A model generated the notes under the pieces. The model saw only the letters and a list, made by a program, of their open reading frames with translations, had not been told where the DNA came from and did not search any database. From contig JAJZEY010000356.1 in NCBI GenBank assembly GCA_021805585.1, positions 1-5,466 of the forward strand: a DNA stretch of 5,466 nucleotides, given 5' to 3'. Below are positions 5,128-5,466 of this stretch, piece after piece; the first letter of the stretch is position 1; every line of letters starts with the position of its first letter. Made by a program: the position numbers and the translations under genes. The DNA is from Planctomycetota bacterium (GTDB taxonomy: Bacteria; Planctomycetota; Phycisphaerae; WQYP01).

Positions 5128-5466
5128 ATGAATTATAAATTCACTGCATTAATCCTGCTGGTCCTGGTCGGGCTGATTGGCACGGTTGCGTATATCAGTC
5201 AGCAACCGGCAAAAAAGCACATCGCCGCCACGCGCCTCGTTTTTCAGACCAAGCCGCCGCGGATTCAGGCCCTGACCCTGACCCGCAAGCTGACTGAAAA
5301 AGGCGGCAAGAAAGTCCTGGCATTTCAACGAACAAAAGGCCCTTGGCGCATCACCGCCCCGCTGCAGGCCGCCGCCCGTGACCGCGTGGACAGTCTGGTG
5401 CGCAGCGTGGCTGATCTGGCCTGGCGGTATCGGCTGAAAATTGCCGCCAGCGGAAAGCATTCACTG
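5128..5466 (+). CDS. DUF4340 domain-containing protein, N-terminal part, cut by the window edge
   Basis: An open frame of 113 codons from ATG 5128 with no stop before the right end. GAGG at 5114-5117 sits ten bases upstream. The product starts MNYKF, then has a single hydrophobic helix (about 7-24), a short basic linker, and a beta-rich part. That part contains GPWRITAPLQAAARDRVDSL (71-90), matching the W-x-I-x-x-P ... A-x-x-x-x-V-x-x-L pattern that opens DUF4340 repeats. Genes of this type often directly follow a GldG-like gene, and the order here agrees. The protein is expected to be anchored in the inner membrane with its domain outside. Its function is unknown; a structural or regulatory partner of the transporter is the natural inference. 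Family members are usually several hundred residues long, so most of it lies outside the window. Confidence 0.8.
   Translation, partial: MNYKFTALILLVLVGLIGTVAYISQQPAKKHIAATRLVFQTKPPRIQALTLTRKLTEKGGKKVLAFQRTKGPWRITAPLQAAARDRVDSLVRSVADLAWRYRLKIAASGKHSL

Overview
The window carries most of a four-gene operon on the + strand, preceded by about 1 kb with no convincing protein-coding gene. The genes are a GldA-like ABC ATPase (1087-2052), a GldF-like ABC-2 permease (2130-2876), a GldG-like auxiliary protein anchored in the membrane at both ends (2917-5040), and the first 113 codons of a DUF4340-type protein that runs off the right edge (5128-5466). The same gene order, with the DUF4340 gene directly after the GldG-like gene, recurs in many Gram-negative bacteria that do not glide. 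Composition (moderately GC-rich) and the long helical insertion in the GldG-like protein suggest a planctomycete, perhaps Phycisphaerae-like. That placement is inference from protein style only; no rRNA or other marker is present.

Region 1-1086 holds no gene I can support. It contains a strong terminator-like hairpin at 39-87, which probably ends an upstream gene whose stop lies within the first 35 bases; a perfect 15-base palindrome (239-253); a pyrimidine-rich stretch with an imperfect tandem repeat (614-660); a second terminator-like hairpin (732-763); and then an apparent operon control region. The control region has two 13-base direct repeats (818-843) abutting a consensus -35 hexamer (845-850), followed by a leader of about 200 bases with several potential hairpins. 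One of these (909-974) resembles the apical domain of SRP RNA in part but lacks its conserved AGCA side.

Operon logic: the ATPase powers the six-helix permease. The GldG-like protein projects a large domain outside the cytoplasmic membrane next to the permease, and the DUF4340 protein appears to be a second membrane-anchored partner. Substrate and function are not evident from sequence. GldAFG is linked to gliding motility in Bacteroidota, but nothing else of a gliding or type IX secretion apparatus is visible here. Two gene junctions carry notable inverted repeats: a GC-rich hairpin whose loop contains the ATPase stop codon, and a set of alternating GGCGG/CCGCC arms before the DUF4340 gene.
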